In this document: piece after piece, positions 33,812-44,340 of the stretch | Layout: each line of letters opens with the position of its first letter | Numbering within the stretch: the first letter of the stretch is position 1 | Assembly: GCF_050003625.1 (NCBI RefSeq) | Contig: NC_134398.1 | Location: 82,368,003 to 82,432,002, forward strand | Origin: Haematobia irritans | Taxonomy: Eukaryota; Arthropoda; Insecta; Diptera; Muscidae | Reading direction: 5' to 3' | DNA: 64,000 nucleotides | Made by a program: the position numbers and the translations under genes | The notes under the pieces: model-generated | The model's database searches: none | Seen by the model: only the letters and a program-made list of their open reading frames with translations | What the model was told of the DNA's origin: nothing

Positions 33812-35020
33812 CGCTGAGCAACTGTGGCACCGCCAGTACATGGTTCAACCGTCTGATTTCCAGGAAAATGTGTGTCCAATAGTACCTCCAGCGTCTTCTC
33901 ACTGGACGTTGTCCAATTGCCCTCCGATGTTTTAATGAAACCTGGAGCGGAGTTGGTGGATGCTAGAACCTTCCGTAGTCTGGAAGCCTCGAACGTATTC
34001 TCAATACTGCTGCAGTAATCATTCCAAGAGTTATGCTGAGCCTTTCTCAGTTCTCGCTTGTATCCTCTCAGATTCTTCTTGTAAGCGTCCCAGTCCTCAG
34101 GGGCTCTGGTGGACTTTGCCTTGTTAAAGAGCTTCCTGCAGGATTTCCTCATATTACTTAATTCCGTAGACCACCATGGTGGTCGATGTTTCCCCCTTGG
34201 CTTTCCTCTAGGGCATGCAGCTTTCAGTGAGATGTTGAAGGCCTTAGTAATCCGCTCCACTGCGTGTTCGATATCTTGCACATTTCTCATATTTGTCTCT
34301 GTTATTTCCGGTATCATCATATTGAACGATTCCCTATACCTATTCCAGTCAGCTTTCCTAACATTTGGCGGAAATATGGTCTTGGTGATATGAACATCAA
34401 ATTTGAAACTGATGTAGCGATGATCTGAGAAGCTGTGTTCACTTAAAACCTGCCACTCAGATATCATTTCATTCAGTTCTTGCGAGGCCAAGGTGATGTC
34501 CAAAACCTCTTGCCTGTTTTTAGTGACAAAGGTTGGGGCATCTCCCTTGTTGCAAACTACCAGATTAGTACGCAAAATAAACTCCATTAGCGACTCTCCC
34601 CTTGCATTAGTATCACTACTTCCCCATATACTATGATGTGCATTCGCATCGCATCCCATAATGAGTTTCGTCTTTGTTTTCAGTGACTCCTCCACTAAGG
34701 TCTTAACGGCATATGGAGGCATCTCCCTGTCATGTCCCATGTAGACCGCAGATACCCAATATTTGCATTTGGCTATTTCTAAACTGGCAACGACAGTGTC
34801 TGTATTGCACATTGAAGGAAGCAGAAACAAGTTGAGCTCGTTTTTAGCAGTTATACAGGCTCGATTTACATCATTACCAGTATACTGCAATAGTTTGAAC
34901 CCCGGAGTACTTAATTCACATATTTTGTTTCTATAAACATATGGTTCTTGAATAAGAACTATGTCCCTTTCATCAGGAGAACTTTTAAGGCAGCACATGC
35001 AGCCTTACAATGATGAAGAT

Positions 35021-36220
35021 TTATCTAGGACCATCGAGATTTTCAACAACCGTCACATCAGCCGCTTCAATCGAGTCATCAAGAATGTTCTCTTCAGAGA
35101 TCTCGGTGACTCTCGCAATAACCATAGGTTCAACTTTGGTGAGTTCTGAGGCAATAGAAACCTCCTCTCGCATACGGTATCTATCCATGTCTTCAACTTT
35201 GGTATCTCCCTCGACTTCGCAAGAGGATCCGCTTACTTCTGATTCAGACAGAGGCTTGTCCATTTCTGAATCTTTTAGCTGCTCGTTTTTATATACCTTC
35301 ATTTGCATATAATGAAAGCCATAACAAACACGGCCATGAGACTTTGCTAGATGTGGCAAAGACTGAGTGTTCAATATAAACACTGCATGCCGTCTTGGCC
35401 CATCCACTTCATCCCAACGGCCAACCTTCCAATCAGCTGTTGGAAGAACTGGATTGCATCGTTTCAGTCTATTTAAAATAGATTCAGGGTCAGAAGGGTT
35501 TGCAGGTATCCACGCATGTGCTCTAGGTCTAGCCGGTATGTCTTTCTTCTCGACTAACTCTAGAGCAGCTCCTTCCCAAACTTCACCAATTAGTATCAGA
35601 GCAGCTTTAAAACATTCTATAGACCTCTGGTCCTCAAATGCGACTAGCTTAAATCGTCTTTGATACCACCCAGCCTCTTGGTGTCGAGGATCTGGGCCGG
35701 GAAACTTTTCCAGCACCTGTGAGTAGACGACAGACAGAGCATTCTCAATTTCCCCCCATTTTTGCTTTGGAACCATACCGTCCAATGCTCCTTTATTAAT
35801 GATAGCCATCACAAGGCTGTCTTTAGCAACTGAGGCAAACGATCTTTGATCCCTTTTGGAGGATGGCAGCTCATCCGGCGATCGTTCCCTTTTTCCAGTC
35901 TCAAGAATTCCTTGAGCCCATTTTAAGGAATCGCTTTGTTTAGCCGACAGCGTGCTTGGGTCGACTGATCCTAACTTCTTTAGGATAAACAAAGCATTTC
36001 TGCGTTCCTTGAATCTCTTTCGTGAGGGATTACCTCCTTTTGATGTCGTTACCTTAGAAAAAGTTCGACTTGTCATAGTGTCGCCACCTGTCGACCCGTC
36101 TACAGGTCGACTAATTGGGCCTAACTCTTGGTCATTGCCCAGATTTATAACTCCAGTCGATACCCGTCCACTGGGCCCTGAAGTTAGCAATCCAGTGGAT
36201 GACTTGGAATTTCGCTGCAT
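35021..36220 (-). CDS. LINE ORF1 protein (DUF4780-like), intact frame
   Basis: A 399-codon frame starting MQRNSKSSTG and ending VVENLDGPR. It should encode the RNA-binding ORF1 product of the LINE, which packages element RNA. Visible blocks: a low-complexity Ser/Gly/Thr N-terminus (1-60), a basic stretch KKLGSVDPS and RSPDELPSSKRDQ (about 85-130), and the conserved core FEDQRSIECFKAA, KKDIPARPRAHAWIPANPSD and GRWDEVDGPRRHAVF (about 195-300), which I recognise as the DUF4780 pattern of LOA-type ORF1. No CCHC knuckle is seen. The C-terminal 100 residues are acidic. The first ATG of the frame follows the conserved leader, and the other two copies align from the same point. ORF2 follows at once. 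Confidence 0.85.
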   Translation of the reverse strand: MQRNSKSSTGLLTSGPSGRVSTGVINLGNDQELGPISRPVDGSTGGDTMTSRTFSKVTTSKGGNPSRKRFKERRNALFILKKLGSVDPSTLSAKQSDSLKWAQGILETGKRERSPDELPSSKRDQRSFASVAKDSLVMAIINKGALDGMVPKQKWGEIENALSVVYSQVLEKFPGPDPRHQEAGWYQRRFKLVAFEDQRSIECFKAALILIGEVWEGAALELVEKKDIPARPRAHAWIPANPSDPESILNRLKRCNPVLPTADWKVGRWDEVDGPRRHAVFILNTQSLPHLAKSHGRVCYGFHYMQMKVYKNEQLKDSEMDKPLSESEVSGSSCEVEGDTKVEDMDRYRMREEVSIASELTKVEPMVIARVTEISEENILDDSIEAADVTVVENLDGPR

Positions 36221-36652
36221 GGTGGCTTAATATTCCACCATACTTGAAATTCTTAGTAGGTACCTATTACGATGAGTTTATCCGCTATTGAAAAACACGT
36301 CCGTTCCGTTCGACGGTTGAATAGAGACAGAGGCATTAATATATACTCAGACAGTCAACCTGCAATAAAATCCTTTGACTCTGTGTTCCTTTACTCGAAA
36401 ACAGCAATCGACTGCCGCAAATCTCTCAACGAGATGGCTGAGCAGTACAATGTTCACCTAATATGGGTGCCTGGCCATAGGAACATACCGGGGAACTGTC
36501 AAACAGATGAGTTAGCAAGGCTAGGAACTACCTTCATATTCTAGGGAAACTGGAATCTGTTGGTATGTCTCTGGCAACCTGCAAGCTCTTACTGCGTGGG
36601 AAGACCGTCATGATGGTAAATGTTCGATGGGAGAATTGCAAGGGGTGACCGT

Positions 36653-37451
36653 TTTTCGTATTTAACTCCATATCACTTTGAAGGTGTTCACCATCCTCAT
36701 CACAAATTCAACATATTCTCCAATATGTTTGAAACATTAAAATTAATTTCGGCTTAAATCTACTTTAGTACAAGTGCTCCGATTTGTCCAATTTTTTGCC
36801 AGCGTGTAGACTTTTCGATTCTAAGCACAAAATGTGATATACCATTTTTTGGCGGCAAAACCTACTTTCGGAGTTGCGGGGCCCTAAAGTTTTCATTTTT
36901 ACTTATATTGGACTTAGTATCCAACGCATATAATCTTCCTAATAGTAACATATATGGTATCCAAATAATAGGTAATAAAGTGTATATTACCTATTATTTG
37001 GATACCATATAAAAAACTTGATAAGCATGGACTCGGAGTGGTCCCGGGGCCTTCAAAATTTTTACTTTATATTTCCTCTTTAAAATGTACTAATTTTACT
37101 AAAAACGCAATTATTTCGGAAATTTTCGGTCAAAATTAATAAAAAATATATAGGAAAATGCCGATTTTCAGGTGTCGATATCTCGAAAACTAGGCCTTGC
37201 CGCCAAATTTTTTACTTAACATTTTCCCTTTAAAACACCCTCTCCTACCCCCAAAAAAAATTTCAATTTGAGAAGTTGTTACTAATGTATTGAAAATTTC
37301 TTGCTACTATTGACGACCCGATTTTCTTAACAATTTCCCAACTTGAATTTTACTTTCAACCCTAGAAAAATGTTTAAAAGATTGTTGAATAAAACTAGTT
37401 CTCCAATCCTTTTGGTTATTGAGTTGGGTTTATTGGGTTAAAAAACGTACC
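36653..37451. other. AT-rich repeat DNA with a 25-bp hairpin
   Basis: No gene. Words such as GTCCCGGGGCCTTC and GCGGGGCCCTAAAG alternate with AT-rich sequence, which looks like old element DNA. Part (about 37,310-37,400) resembles the right end of the element at 37,454-39,817 (TTCTTAACAATTTCCCAACTTG), so a fragment of that family lies next to the full copy. Confidence 0.45.
36952..37010. repeat. Perfect 25-bp inverted repeat
   Basis: The arms 36,952-36,976 and 36,986-37,010 are exact reverse complements around a 9-nt loop (AAAGTGTAT). The arm begins ATATGGTATCCAAATAATAG. It would form a strong hairpin in single-stranded DNA or RNA. Its role is unknown. Confidence 0.95.
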
Positions 37452-37641
37452 TACCCAATAAACACAGGATGAGCGTTTTTCAAATGCAACAATTTTTCAG
37501 TTTGAGGGTAAATATAATTTTCAACATAAATTCAACTTGACTTGAAATAGCTCATCTTCAATACATCTTCAAATTGTTTGCGAAATACTTCCCATTTGCC
37601 AAAATGTTGACGAAATCTTTGAAAAGGTGTTGAAGATAATA

Positions 37642-38574
37642 AAGGGTGATTCTTTTGAGGTTAGGATTTTCATGCATTAGTATTTGACAGATCACGTGGG
37701 ATTTCAGACATGGTGTCAAAGAGAAAGATGCTCAGTATGCTTTGACATTTCATCATGAATAGACTTACTAACGAGCAACGCTTGCAAATCATTGAATTTT
37801 ATTACCAAAATCAGTGGCAGAAAATCCGCTTTTTTATCGACAAATTTTGTTCAGCGATGAGGCTCATTTCTGGTTGAATGGCTACGTAAATAAGCAAAAT
37901 TGCCGCATTTGGAGTGAAGAGCAACCAGAAGCCGTTCAAGAACTGCCCATGCATCCCGAAAAATGCACTGTTTGGTGTGGTTTGTACGCTGGTGGAATCA
38001 TTGGACCGTATTTTTTCAAAGATGCTGTTGGACGCAACGTTACGGTGAATGGCGATCGCTATCGTTCGATGCTAACAAACTTTTTGTTGCCAAAAATGGA
38101 AGAACTGAACTTGGTTGACATGTGGTTTCAACAAGATGGCGCTACATGCCACACAGCTCGCGATTCTATGGCCATTTTGAGGGAAAACTTCGGAGAACAA
38201 TTCATCTCAAGAAATGGACCGGTAAGTTGGCCACCAAGTTCATGCGATTTGACGCCTTTAGACTATTTTTTGTGGGGCTACGTCAAGTCTAAAGTCTACA
38301 GAAATAAGCCAGCAACTATTCCAGCTTTGGAAGACAACATTTCCGTAGAAATTCGGGCTATTCCGGCCGAAATGCTCGAAAAAGTTGCCCAAAATTGGAC
38401 TTTCCGAATGGACCACCTAAGACGCAGCCGCGGTCAACATTTAAATGAAATTATCTTCAAAAAGTAAATGTCATGGACCAATCTAACGTTTCAAATAAAG
38501 AACCGATGAGATTTTGCAAATTTTATGCGTTTTTTTTTTTTAAAAAGTTATCAAGCTCTTAACAAATCACCCTT
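37642..38574 (+). mobile_element. mariner/Tc1-type element, copy B (internally deleted)
   Basis: A 933-bp element flanked by TA (37,640-37,641; 38,575-38,576), with the same AAGGGTGATT/AATCACCCTT ends as copy A. The internal deletion joins CAAAATCAG to TGGCAGAAAATCC, a different point from copies A and C. Confidence 0.95.
37755..38467 (+). pseudogene. mariner/Tc1-type transposase, deleted and out of frame (copy B)
   Basis: From ATG 37,755 the frame reads MNRLTNEQRLQIIEFYYQNQ (start of the helix-turn-helix region), then the deletion shifts it out of frame. The catalytic domain is open from 37,814 (GTG) to 38,467 with LFSDEAHF, QQDGATCHTA and CDLTPLDYF. WPPSSCD replaces the WPPRSCD of the other copies. 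No complete transposase can be made. Confidence 0.9.
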
Positions 38575-40083
38575 TATGAGAAAACTTTGACAAAACACTA
38601 CCCTAAAATGCAACGAAAAAACCATGTGGTTTTCAATACTTATTTGTGCAACGAAGTTCGTGGTCAATTGCAAGAAATAAAAAAATGGAAAATTTTAGAC
38701 AAATAACCAAATAGTTTATAAAAATAGGTAAGTGAAAATAAAAAATGAAATAAAACTTTATGGAAGTCACTAAATGTATATCTCTTTGCAGAAAACTAAA
38801 ATTATGGATTCTACGTTCTTGAAAACATTAAAAAGCTGACCGGTGAAAAAATGGTGGACAATTAACTGGAACTGTTTCAAATAGTTTATAATAATTGGTA
38901 CGTCAATATGAAAAATTAAATCAACACTTTAGAGAAGTCACTAAATTTAAATCTCTTTGCAGAAAACTAAAATCTTTGGATGCTACATTCTTGCAAACAT
39001 TAAGAAGCTGCCCAATGAAAAATGAGTGACTTATCGACAATAAAAAGTTTCCAGAAACATTACAAGTGCAACCAATTAAAATTGTTAAAAACAACAAATT
39101 GTTGAAATCAAAAAACTTCTGGATGAAAATGTGCAGCACATCGTCAGTTTAATTCATATGCTATTATCAGTTTAAAATGGATATTTTGTGAATTCCTTCT
39201 GCTGGAAATCAATTCTAACACGCGGTCAGTACGTTCCTAATTTCAAATTACCCGCATGTTAATAAATTTTAATGCTGTTTTATGACACCAAAAGGAAGGA
39301 AAACGAATTATCAATGCAAAAGTGTTTTAGATATTTAAGTTTTGTTGTTTGTTTTTATTTTGTTCTTATTTGTTGATATGTTTAATAAGATTATTATTTA
39401 TCAATTGGTATTGTAGTGTAGTATGTAGTGTAGTGCATTATTATATATTTTATTTTGATGAAAATGAATAAATTTACAAAATTCATAGAATTTTGGCTTT
39501 GACTTTCAATTTGAAGTGTGGATATCATTCATACAAATTTAGGTTGAAAAGTATTTGCAACGATGTTAATTTTGAATTTGACTCGCATCGAAAATTGTTT
39601 GACAAATTATTGAGTAGCGATGCATTTCAATTTGAGGATAACACTTGAGATATTATTGCTAATGTGTTGAATTTCACTGTTGAGGGTAATGTCTGTTTTT
39701 TGTTGAGAACGCGATTTTCTCAACAATTTCTCAACTTGAATATTACCCTAATCCTTTGAAAAAATGTTTGAAAAATTGTTGAAATTTAGCATTTTTCAAA
39801 CGTTTGTGTTTATTGGGTATGTTTGTTTGATATTGACATCACTGCTCATAGTACAATTGCCGATAATAATACGAAGCAGTAATCGGAAAATTGTATCGAT
39901 GTCATATGTCTCGATTTTTTTTTGCATATAACGGTTTTTCTCTAAAAATAATAACCTAATGAAAATAGTCGTAGAAGCGGTTGTTGCAGGAACTAACAAT
40001 AGTTAATAAGAGTACTCTATAGGCATAGTTGAAAACAAATTTTTATCCAAATCCAAAAAATTAAACGAATACATTGTGAAATT

Positions 40084-42039
40084 ATGAACTCTAGTCCATT
40101 GCCAATGGAAATGAACCTTGTGCACAACTTGTGCCAAAAAGAGCTACAAGTTTTGCAAACAAATTTCGATCGATTCTTGCAGCAAAGTGAACAGTTTCAA
40201 AAATTTCTCATTGATAAACTCGACGGCGGAGAGACAAAAAATATGTTCGTATGTATAGCATTTGACAAATATATGTCGGAACTAACTACTATTCTTAATA
40301 TGGCGCGAAAATTTAATATGCACTTCCAATTAAGTGAATTTCCCGACACCACGTTTGGAACTATATCTGAAACAAATTCCCGGTTGCTCCACGAATATTT
40401 CCAATGGACAAAGTATGGGAAACAGTTCGATCTACCATCGCAGACAATTGCAGGGTTTCCAGAGAGCAACGTATACGCCTCGAATAATAGCCCTGAAAGA
40501 AAAGCAATTGGGTCTTCTCCAATTATAAAACCATCAAATAACCATAAGAGTACAAGTTGCGATCGTAACAATTACGAGAATAAACAAAATAATTCAACTT
40601 CAAAGCGATACTCCGAATGCGTTAATGCCATTGACATCCCGGCAAATCATATGAATGATGTCCCGCTGAAAATTAATTTGTATGCTACGACTATGGAGGA
40701 GTACTTACGCACCTGTTTGCCGGGGAAAAACATTTCACACTTCGTTGAGGGATATACATTTTTCGCAGTGGTTACTCATGTGAGAGATCCGTATACATTA
40801 AATTTCTACATATGCGAGCAAAAAGATTTTCAAATTATGCTGGATATCAGTTGCAAAGTAGACAAAGTACTAGCGGAAGGCAGCGCAACTCTAAAGCCAT
40901 TCTGTATATCGCAACACAAGAGATCTATAGATAGAGATAATCAATGTGTCTGGCGCGCTGTTCTAATTCCCGAAAAGTTCAGCCAAGATCCTAACACTGC
41001 ATTGCTTGTTGATTTTGGGGAAATAATTCATTTGAATGATGAATCTAAGATTTACACAATGCCTCCCAAGTACAATGAAATACCACCAATGGCGGTCAAA
41101 TGTATTTTAAAAGGATTTTGTGATTCCAAGGGACTTCTGGTAACGGACCACACAAAGTGTAAAACGGTTTTGATGTCAAAAGAGTTTGATGTTGCCGAAT
41201 TTAAGGTTTTGGGGATCGAATCCTCTACTTTGGAAGTTATTCTGCTGGGAGTAGAAGAATTGCAAACGTCCAACAAGGCAGAAAGACACCATAAAAAGAG
41301 TGAGACCAATCCCTTTCTGGATGCTTACCAATTAGAAGACGAAACCAAATCTGATGCTAGTGAGCCCATACCTTTATCAATGTCATTTATTTATGAAAAC
41401 TCACCCAATAGAAACCTGCAAAAGCCCATTGGAAAAATTGGAGACGATTTACAAGTAACTGTAACTTATATCGTTAGTCCGTTAAACTTTTATGGTGTCA
41501 TTGAAGATGCTTCCAAGGATGGGTCAACCGATTTACCCTTTTGGACCGAAATGGATATCGAACCCTCGCAGAAGAAATTGTCTTCGTCTCTTAAAACCAA
41601 TGATATTGTGTTAGCGCGTTATGCCAAAGATGATTATTGGTATCGAGCTAAAATAATAGAAGTAGTGCTCGATAAAAATCTGTACAAAGTTTTCTTCATT
41701 GATTTTGGAAACATCGAAAATGTACCTTTCTCCTTTGTTGCCTCCTGTAATCCACAACAGAAAAATATGCCTCCTCAGGCCACCTTATTTCGTATATCTG
41801 GGATTAAGTACCTTTATGATAAAGATCATTTTTGGTCAAATGGGGACGAGGGTAATCTCAATTTGAAGCATGCGACTAGTGCTGTAGTTGCTATGTTGCT
41901 TAATCAAACTGTCAATGTGAAAGTTGTGGAAATATCGAGAAGATTTGGAAATGACGAGATAGTCGTGAAATTTTGTGATAGCCTTTATGATAAAATTCCT
42001 CTTATGTTGTTGGAGATGGGAGTAGTTGAAGAAGCTTAG
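40084..42039 (+). CDS. Tudor-domain protein, Krimper-like candidate
   Basis: A 651-codon intronless frame with normal coding character and no stops, the only convincing host gene in the window. Residues 1-60 look helical/coiled-coil (LCQKELQVLQTNFDRFLQQS). About 125-195 is polar and probably disordered. A first extended-Tudor-like module covers about 195-370 (FVEGYTFFAVVTHVRDPYTLNF, TALLVDFGEI). A second covers about 445-645 with a canonical Tudor core near 506-547 (DIVLARYAKDDYWYRA, VFFIDFGNIENV). Tudor modules bind methyl-arginine tails of Piwi proteins in germline nuage. An N-terminal self-association region plus two extended Tudors is the layout of Drosophila Krimper (about 750 residues), but another Tudor protein is possible. 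The first ATG of the frame is taken as the start. A TA-flanked transposon ends 267 bp upstream. Confidence 0.88.
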   Translation: MNSSPLPMEMNLVHNLCQKELQVLQTNFDRFLQQSEQFQKFLIDKLDGGETKNMFVCIAFDKYMSELTTILNMARKFNMHFQLSEFPDTTFGTISETNSRLLHEYFQWTKYGKQFDLPSQTIAGFPESNVYASNNSPERKAIGSSPIIKPSNNHKSTSCDRNNYENKQNNSTSKRYSECVNAIDIPANHMNDVPLKINLYATTMEEYLRTCLPGKNISHFVEGYTFFAVVTHVRDPYTLNFYICEQKDFQIMLDISCKVDKVLAEGSATLKPFCISQHKRSIDRDNQCVWRAVLIPEKFSQDPNTALLVDFGEIIHLNDESKIYTMPPKYNEIPPMAVKCILKGFCDSKGLLVTDHTKCKTVLMSKEFDVAEFKVLGIESSTLEVILLGVEELQTSNKAERHHKKSETNPFLDAYQLEDETKSDASEPIPLSMSFIYENSPNRNLQKPIGKIGDDLQVTVTYIVSPLNFYGVIEDASKDGSTDLPFWTEMDIEPSQKKLSSSLKTNDIVLARYAKDDYWYRAKIIEVVLDKNLYKVFFIDFGNIENVPFSFVASCNPQQKNMPPQATLFRISGIKYLYDKDHFWSNGDEGNLNLKHATSAVVAMLLNQTVNVKVVEISRRFGNDEIVVKFCDSLYDKIPLMLLEMGVVEEA

Positions 42040-43677
42040 TTCTTTTATTTAATAGCAAAAGGTTGGTACTTTGTCTGGTATTCACAGCGAAACCTACCCA
42101 AATTAAATGCCCAAAAATATTCTCTAAGCCATACAGATTTCTTTTAATTTGACGAAATAGACAACATTATAATTGTGTAAAACGTACGCGATATGAAATT
42201 GATTATATTAAAAAATTAATATTGAAAATAAGGTCGGCTTGAAGCGATACATGAACAGAACACCTTCCAGCAAGGTACACAAACTTCTATTTCAAGGTGA
42301 GAGGAGCCGATATAAACTTTACTATTCACACTGGTTGGCTAAGACATTTTTCTTCGGGTTCGAAAAGAAATTCGGGGGATCCAGAACCCCGGACATCCGT
42401 CTACGTATGTTTTTGGTACCTACCATAGATGTGGAATATAATCTTCTTTTTCTCACTTAACTTCAAGTGCAGTACGTAATTTTTCTATACCATTAAATTA
42501 AATAGTAAGATAAATGAAATATTTATTTTTTCTCTCGTTTCCCCCTTTTTTGATAATTTTTATTTTAAAGTATTGACTACTGATTGATCTAACTAGATCT
42601 GAAAATCTCCAAGAAATAGAATTATTCATTGGGATGTAAAAATCGAAAAGTTGAAGTCAACTTTTTCTAATCTTCCAAACGGCTTTTTATTTATTTTAAA
42701 CAAGTCAAATCGAGTTGTTAAGACGGCAAAAATCGACTAATTTCATGATAAAATTGAATTAAATGTCGAATTGATGTAACTTTTTTATGCTGAAATCTCG
42801 TCAAACGGTCGGAAGTCGTGACGTCGACTTTTCAATGCCCAAAAAGTCGAGAGCTAGAAAAAAAAAAGATTTTTCCCAATTTGAAATCAGCTAAAAACAA
42901 AAAATCGATCTTTGCAAATGTCGACTTTTTCAAATTTTGAATAATTCGAAAAGTCGACTATTAGGTTCAAATGTTAAATCCACTCATACCGAAATAATAA
43001 AAAATGCAGGAGGTTATTCCGCACGAAGAGTTGATAAAAGACAGTTTTTCGTGGGAAAACAATGTTTAGCCATAAATGCCTGCAACAGCATGTAAATCTG
43101 TGAATAGGCTCTATAGATTTTATTTTTGATATGAATATATATCATGATTTTAATAGTTTTCTTATGGTAGATATTGTTTACGTAATTTTTGTTTTTGATA
43201 ATGCAAATACTTCAAAATATGAATATATCGTGAACTACCTGTGCCATTCGATTTGGATGTGAACATAATTTGAACTTAATGCTAAGTAGAATAATTAAAA
43301 AAGAAGATCAACGGCATTATCCTCCTTTCCTAAAAAAAGATGTTACTGTTACACGTATTTAAATATAGATATTTTTACCCTGCCATTTCCTAATTCCATA
43401 AACATTTAATTTTGGCAAAACTATTTCGTAATATGATGAGGCAATAATTACAAAAATGCTAATAACTAGCACAACATATACGTGTAAAATGTAAATGTGA
43501 CTTATAATCCTTTGTCTATTATATGCATTTAATAGTAGCAGACTTTTTCTCTTTTACGTTTTATGGACTAATAACTTTTATTTTGAAACTCTTGAATGTA
43601 ATTGTTTTAATAAAATTAATAAGAAAAAACATTTAATGTGTGTGTTATTTGTAATATTGGGGTAAATTTAACCTTTA
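42040..43677. other. 3' flank of the Tudor gene, AT-rich intergenic DNA
   Basis: This stretch holds the 3' UTR and intergenic sequence. A candidate poly(A) signal TAATAAAATT is near 43,610, and closer AT-rich alternatives exist. A 73-codon frame at 42,239-42,460 has no recognised similarity. Around 42,620-42,970 the word AAAGTCGAC recurs, as it does near 28,240-28,330. Confidence 0.5.
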
Positions 43678-43908
43678 AGGTGGGTATTAAGTTCGAGTTT
43701 AGCCGCTAAAATCGTCAGTTTTTCACGACTACTTTTCTTTAATAATCCATTTTAAGGAATACAAACTTTGTGAAAAGTTGCTTTGGGATATTCCCCATCA
43801 AGTTATAATGAAATCTGCAACAAATATGTATAATTTTATAACTTTTTTACTGATTTAGTTTTCACTTTAGTGGAAATTAGCGGCTAAACTCGAACTTAAT
43901 ACTCACCT
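43678..43908. mobile_element. TTA-flanked miniature element (AGGTGGGTATTAAG ends)
   Basis: A 231-bp element between TTA at 43,675-43,677 and 43,909-43,911. Its ends are AGGTGGGTATTAAGTTCGAG and, on the other strand, AGGTGAGTATTAAGTTCGAG. This is the uninterrupted form of the element at 17,903-18,371. Confidence 0.93.
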
Positions 43909-44089
43909 TTAGGACTGTTTTCTTATACATTCGACCACAACAATTACAAAGCGCTTGAGAAACGTTTTTTTAGATTCAGCGGCAATTTGCTGGTAGAAAT
44001 TTGGTACAATATGTTGCCTGAAGTCACAGCGAGCGTCTTTAGCTCTTGGCCAACCGAAATGATGGTCAGACTTAACAATCCATTACGAG

Positions 44090-44340
44090 AAGTAAAACTC
44101 TACACGTTACATTACATTGCGTAATTGCGATTATTATTCTCAAAATGTAATGTATTTGACTGATAACGACTTAATAGAATGGATTAAATGATGGCATAAT
44201 TAAGTATAAGTATCAACATAATTGACCATTTACTTAAAAAATCAAAACCAATATATAATCTAACGGTAATACTGAAGATTTTACCATTTAGAAATATTTT
44301 TCACAAATATTTCATAATAATGGCGTTTTAAATGAATGAA
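44090..44340 (-). repeat. Dispersed repeat, inverted relative to 10,690-11,010
   Basis: Shared words in opposite orientation include ACATTACATTGCG, AATTATACCTAATGG/TTAAGTATAAG and CAAATATTTCATAATAATG. It is an unclassified old repeat with no coding capacity. Confidence 0.55.

Larger units (their letters stand above)
30338..35010 (-). pseudogene. LINE ORF2 (endonuclease, RT, RNase H), frameshifted
   Basis: Domains in order: apurinic-type endonuclease (34,998-33,766) with VLIQEPYVYRN, GCDANAHHSIWGSSD and SDHRYISF; reverse transcriptase (33,559-32,714) with FRPISLSSFLLKTLE, GTPQGGVLSPLLWN and VVAYADDVALAV; RNase H (32,569-32,135, then 31,983-31,844) with FYTDGSKLDGQVGFG and WVSGHRNIPGN. Breaks seen: a frame change near 34,985 at the start, a 113-bp tandem duplication (33,586-33,811) between endonuclease and RT, a frameshift near 32,785, a stop or shift near 32,150, and the element at 30,410-31,842. 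The 3' end (30,338-30,409) encodes the start of the C-terminal region. Confidence 0.88.
30338..36331 (-). mobile_element. Nearly complete minus-strand LOA/I-like LINE with 15-bp TSD
   Basis: A LINE flanked by GGCATTAATATATAC at 30,323-30,337 and 36,332-36,346, the signature of target-primed insertion. The target is the RNase H region of the plus-strand LINE. Minus the TA-flanked element at 30,410-31,842 it is about 4.56 kb. It has an intact ORF1, then ORF2 with endonuclease, RT (YADD intact) and RNase H, broken by frameshifts and a 113-bp duplication. Its 3' end (ATTGCAAGG) lies inside the coding region of the longer copy at 18.4 kb. Confidence 0.93.
25769..36643 (+). mobile_element. Plus-strand LOA/I-like LINE, broken by a SINE and another LINE
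   Basis: The LINE pieces are 25,769-27,103 (leader, ORF1, first codons of ORF2), 28,556-30,337 (end of endonuclease, RT, RNase H start) and 36,332-36,643 (rest of RNase H). GGTGACCGT occurs immediately on both sides (25,760-25,768 and 36,644-36,652), a candidate TSD. About 1 kb of endonuclease sequence is missing where the SINE joins. The copy ends at ATTGCAAGG, the same point as the minus-strand LINE. Confidence 0.85.
37454..39817. mobile_element. TA-flanked element with CCCAATAAACACA ends
   Basis: A 2,364-bp element flanked by TA (37,452-37,453; 39,818-39,819). The left end CCCAATAAACACAGGATGAG pairs with the right end CGTTTGTGTTTATTGGG, and CAACAATTTTTCA/TGAAAAATTGTTG-like words continue inside. 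Mariner copy B is nested at 37,642-38,574. The right end is 267 bp from the start codon of the Tudor gene. The remaining interior is AT-rich with no recognised protein. Confidence 0.88.

Noticed and set aside
42239..42460. 73-codon frame downstream of the Tudor gene
   Set aside because: Short, no recognisable domain, and of a length expected by chance here.
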